Shown here: positions 62,667 to 64,000 of the stretch, one piece after another
Numbering within the stretch: the stretch's first letter is position 1
How the letters are laid out: every line of letters starts with the position of its first letter
Source: JAJFUI01 sp039698035
GTDB taxonomy: Bacteria > Planctomycetota > Planctomycetia > Pirellulales > Thermoguttaceae
NCBI GenBank assembly: GCA_039698035.1
Contig: JBDKSW010000002.1
Coordinates: forward strand, 1-64,000
DNA length: 64,000 nucleotides
Reading direction: 5' to 3'
Made by a program: the position numbers and the translations under genes
Notes under the pieces: generated by a model
Databases searched by the model: none
Seen by the model: only the letters and a program-made list of their open reading frames with translations
Told to the model about the DNA's origin: nothing

Positions 62667-63920
62667 TCATTGGTGGCCGGCTGCTTTCTGCGGGCTGCTG
62701 GGTTGCTTGCTCGACGACGTTTTGGCTCGTTGGACGACGAACTCGCTCATGTCGACCAGCTTCGGGGTCACGGCCATGTCGGGCCGCACCCGTTGGATGC
62801 CGCCGACAACGACCCGGTCTTTCGGAGACAATCCCTTTTCGATGATCTGCAATCCGTCTTCGACTTTGCCGGGTGTGATGACCCGGTACTGGACGACGTT
62901 CTTCTCGTCGACGACGAGGACGTATTTCTGGCTCTGGTCTTTTCCAATTGCCATCGCCCGTTCCGGAATCAGGAGCGCCTTGTGCATTTCGCTGAGCGGC
63001 ACACGAACCCTGGCGAAATTGCCCGGCGTCAGCACGCGAGCGCCGAGAGCCGGTTTTGGGTTTTGAAAGACGCCACGGACCCGAATCGAGCCCGTGTTGG
63101 GGTCCATCTGGTTCTCCATGAAATCCAAATAGCCCCAGTGCGGGAAACCGGTTTCGTTGGCCAACCCCATCGCCACGGGAATCACGTCGCTGTCTTTGGT
63201 CTTGATTCTTCCCGAGCGAACGTCTTGGCGAACCTCCAAGATCGTGTGCTCGTCGATATCGAAGTAGACGTAAATCGGATCAATGGAAACGATGGTGGTC
63301 AGCAGGGTTTGATCGGCCTTGACCAGGTTGCCCTGGGTGATGCGCGTGCGGCTGATCTCGCCGTCGATTGGGGCCGAAAGCTTCGTAAAGTCGAGATTCA
63401 GTTTCGCATCCTGCGCGGCGGCCCGAGCGGCAGCCACCGCGGCAGCCGCTTGAGCGTGCGCGGCGACGCTCAGATCGTAATCCGACCGGCTCACCGCATT
63501 CTTGGTGATCAGTTCTGAAGTTCTCGCAAGCTCCGATTTGCGATACGTGAGATCGGCCTCGCGCAGATTGACCTGCGCCATTGCCTCGTCGTATTTCGCT
63601 TGAAAGGGACGCGGGTCAATCTCGAACAGCAGGTCCCCTTTCTTAACGTCGGCCCCGTCCCGAAAGCAGACTTTGTCGAGGTAGCCGGTGACACGGGCCA
63701 GAATCTCGACCTTCTGCACAGCGTCGGTGCGGCCCGTAAAGTCCTCGTAGTCGTAAACCTTCCGCTCCATCGGCAGAGCGACCGTGACCGGCACGATGTT
63801 CGGCTCGGCCTCGGGCGTGGCCGCCTCTTGGCAGCCGCCAAGCAACCCGCCAAACAAGACCAAGCCGAGCCAAACGAGACACCACCGAGTCCTGTCACTT
63901 TGCCAAAATTGCTGAGACAT
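62667..63920 (-). CDS. RND efflux periplasmic adaptor lipoprotein (417 aa)
   Basis: Residues 1-30 hold a lipoprotein signal with lipobox LGGC (Cys near 30). The membrane-fusion protein body follows: DYEDFTGRTDAVQKVEILARVTGYLDKV, cut here, then the hairpin helices with AQAAAAVAAARAAAQDAKLNLDFTKL, and lipoyl and beta-barrel parts (APIDGEISRTRITQGNLV, VRVPLSEMHKALLIPERAMA). It links the inner-membrane pump with an outer-membrane channel. I chose the ATG at 63920 (MSQQFWQSD). The upstream side is cut by the window end, so a regulator or channel may lie there. Confidence 0.93.
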   Translation of the reverse strand: MSQQFWQSDRTRWCLVWLGLVLFGGLLGGCQEAATPEAEPNIVPVTVALPMERKVYDYEDFTGRTDAVQKVEILARVTGYLDKVCFRDGADVKKGDLLFEIDPRPFQAKYDEAMAQVNLREADLTYRKSELARTSELITKNAVSRSDYDLSVAAHAQAAAAVAAARAAAQDAKLNLDFTKLSAPIDGEISRTRITQGNLVKADQTLLTTIVSIDPIYVYFDIDEHTILEVRQDVRSGRIKTKDSDVIPVAMGLANETGFPHWGYLDFMENQMDPNTGSIRVRGVFQNPKPALGARVLTPGNFARVRVPLSEMHKALLIPERAMAIGKDQSQKYVLVVDEKNVVQYRVITPGKVEDGLQIIEKGLSPKDRVVVGGIQRVRPDMAVTPKLVDMSEFVVQRAKTSSSKQPSSPQKAAGHQ

Positions 63921-64000
63921 AGTCGGGGGACCGCTAAGAGGATTGATACCGATTGGCCGCAAAAAAGGGCTCGCCGGCAAGGGAGAACGCCATCGGGACG

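Overview
The window looks like a chromosome segment of a planctomycete, most likely of the Pirellulales type. The basis is family content: PEP-CTERM sorting signals, a YTV-repeat wall protein, a BBP7-type barrel, DUF1571 and DUF1573 proteins, a sigma factor preceded by helix-turn-helix modules, SecE and NusG with N-terminal extensions, and high-GC DNA. Gene density is ordinary and strands switch often. I see no prophage, CRISPR array, rRNA operon or replication origin. The only mobile-element trace is a broken IS3-family transposase at the left edge.

Layout. 0-4.5 kb: IS3 remnant, a small conserved protein, and two PEP-CTERM exported proteins; the larger has a dockerin-like tail, a long structured leader and a strong terminator. 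4.5-11.3 kb: thioesterase, ACT protein, two zinc-ribbon proteins, an HD phosphohydrolase, a membrane protein and a MATE transporter. 11.5-18 kb: sugar genes (aldose epimerase, TIM-barrel isomerase, Gfo/Idh/MocA oxidoreductase), then the threonine-degradation pair tdh-kbl with a possible 36-codon gene between them. 18-31 kb: sigma factor, GH127 glycosidase, a polytopic membrane protein next to a BRCT-MerR-TPR fusion, the YTV protein and an M13 metallopeptidase.

31-38 kb is a signalling island. It holds a PAS-kinase-receiver protein, a KaiB-like/PAS-tail fusion, and a 1159-residue PocR-PAS-kinase-receiver-HPt hybrid whose start overlaps the KaiB-like gene by ATGA. 38-43.2 kb is the ancient translation cluster on the minus strand: tRNA-Thr(UGU), tRNA-Tyr, tRNA-Gly, tRNA-Thr(GGU), tuf, tRNA-Trp, secE, nusG, rplK, rplA, rplJ. 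The order matches the E. coli thrU-tyrU-glyT-thrT-tufB / secE-nusG-rplKAJ arrangement, but no rplL or rpoBC follows. Several spacers of this cluster carry a seven-base periodic repeat that I do not recognise as described.

43.3-64 kb: a barrel protein, MBL hydrolase, DUF1571 and PAP2 proteins, a cytochrome-like protein, purM, a CYTH protein, nnrE, an FmdB zinc ribbon, a small-protein/nucleotidyltransferase pair, an aminotransferase, a SIMPL-response regulator-histidine kinase operon joined by ATGA overlaps, HU, a DUF1573 protein, and an RND efflux pump (adaptor and permease) whose upstream side is cut by the window end.

The best candidates for undescribed biology are the KaiB-like/PocR kinase pair, the heptamer repeats of the ribosomal operon spacers, the small-protein/nucleotidyltransferase pair, and the BRCT-MerR-TPR fusion. 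All functional statements come from motif recognition by eye; no database search was run.
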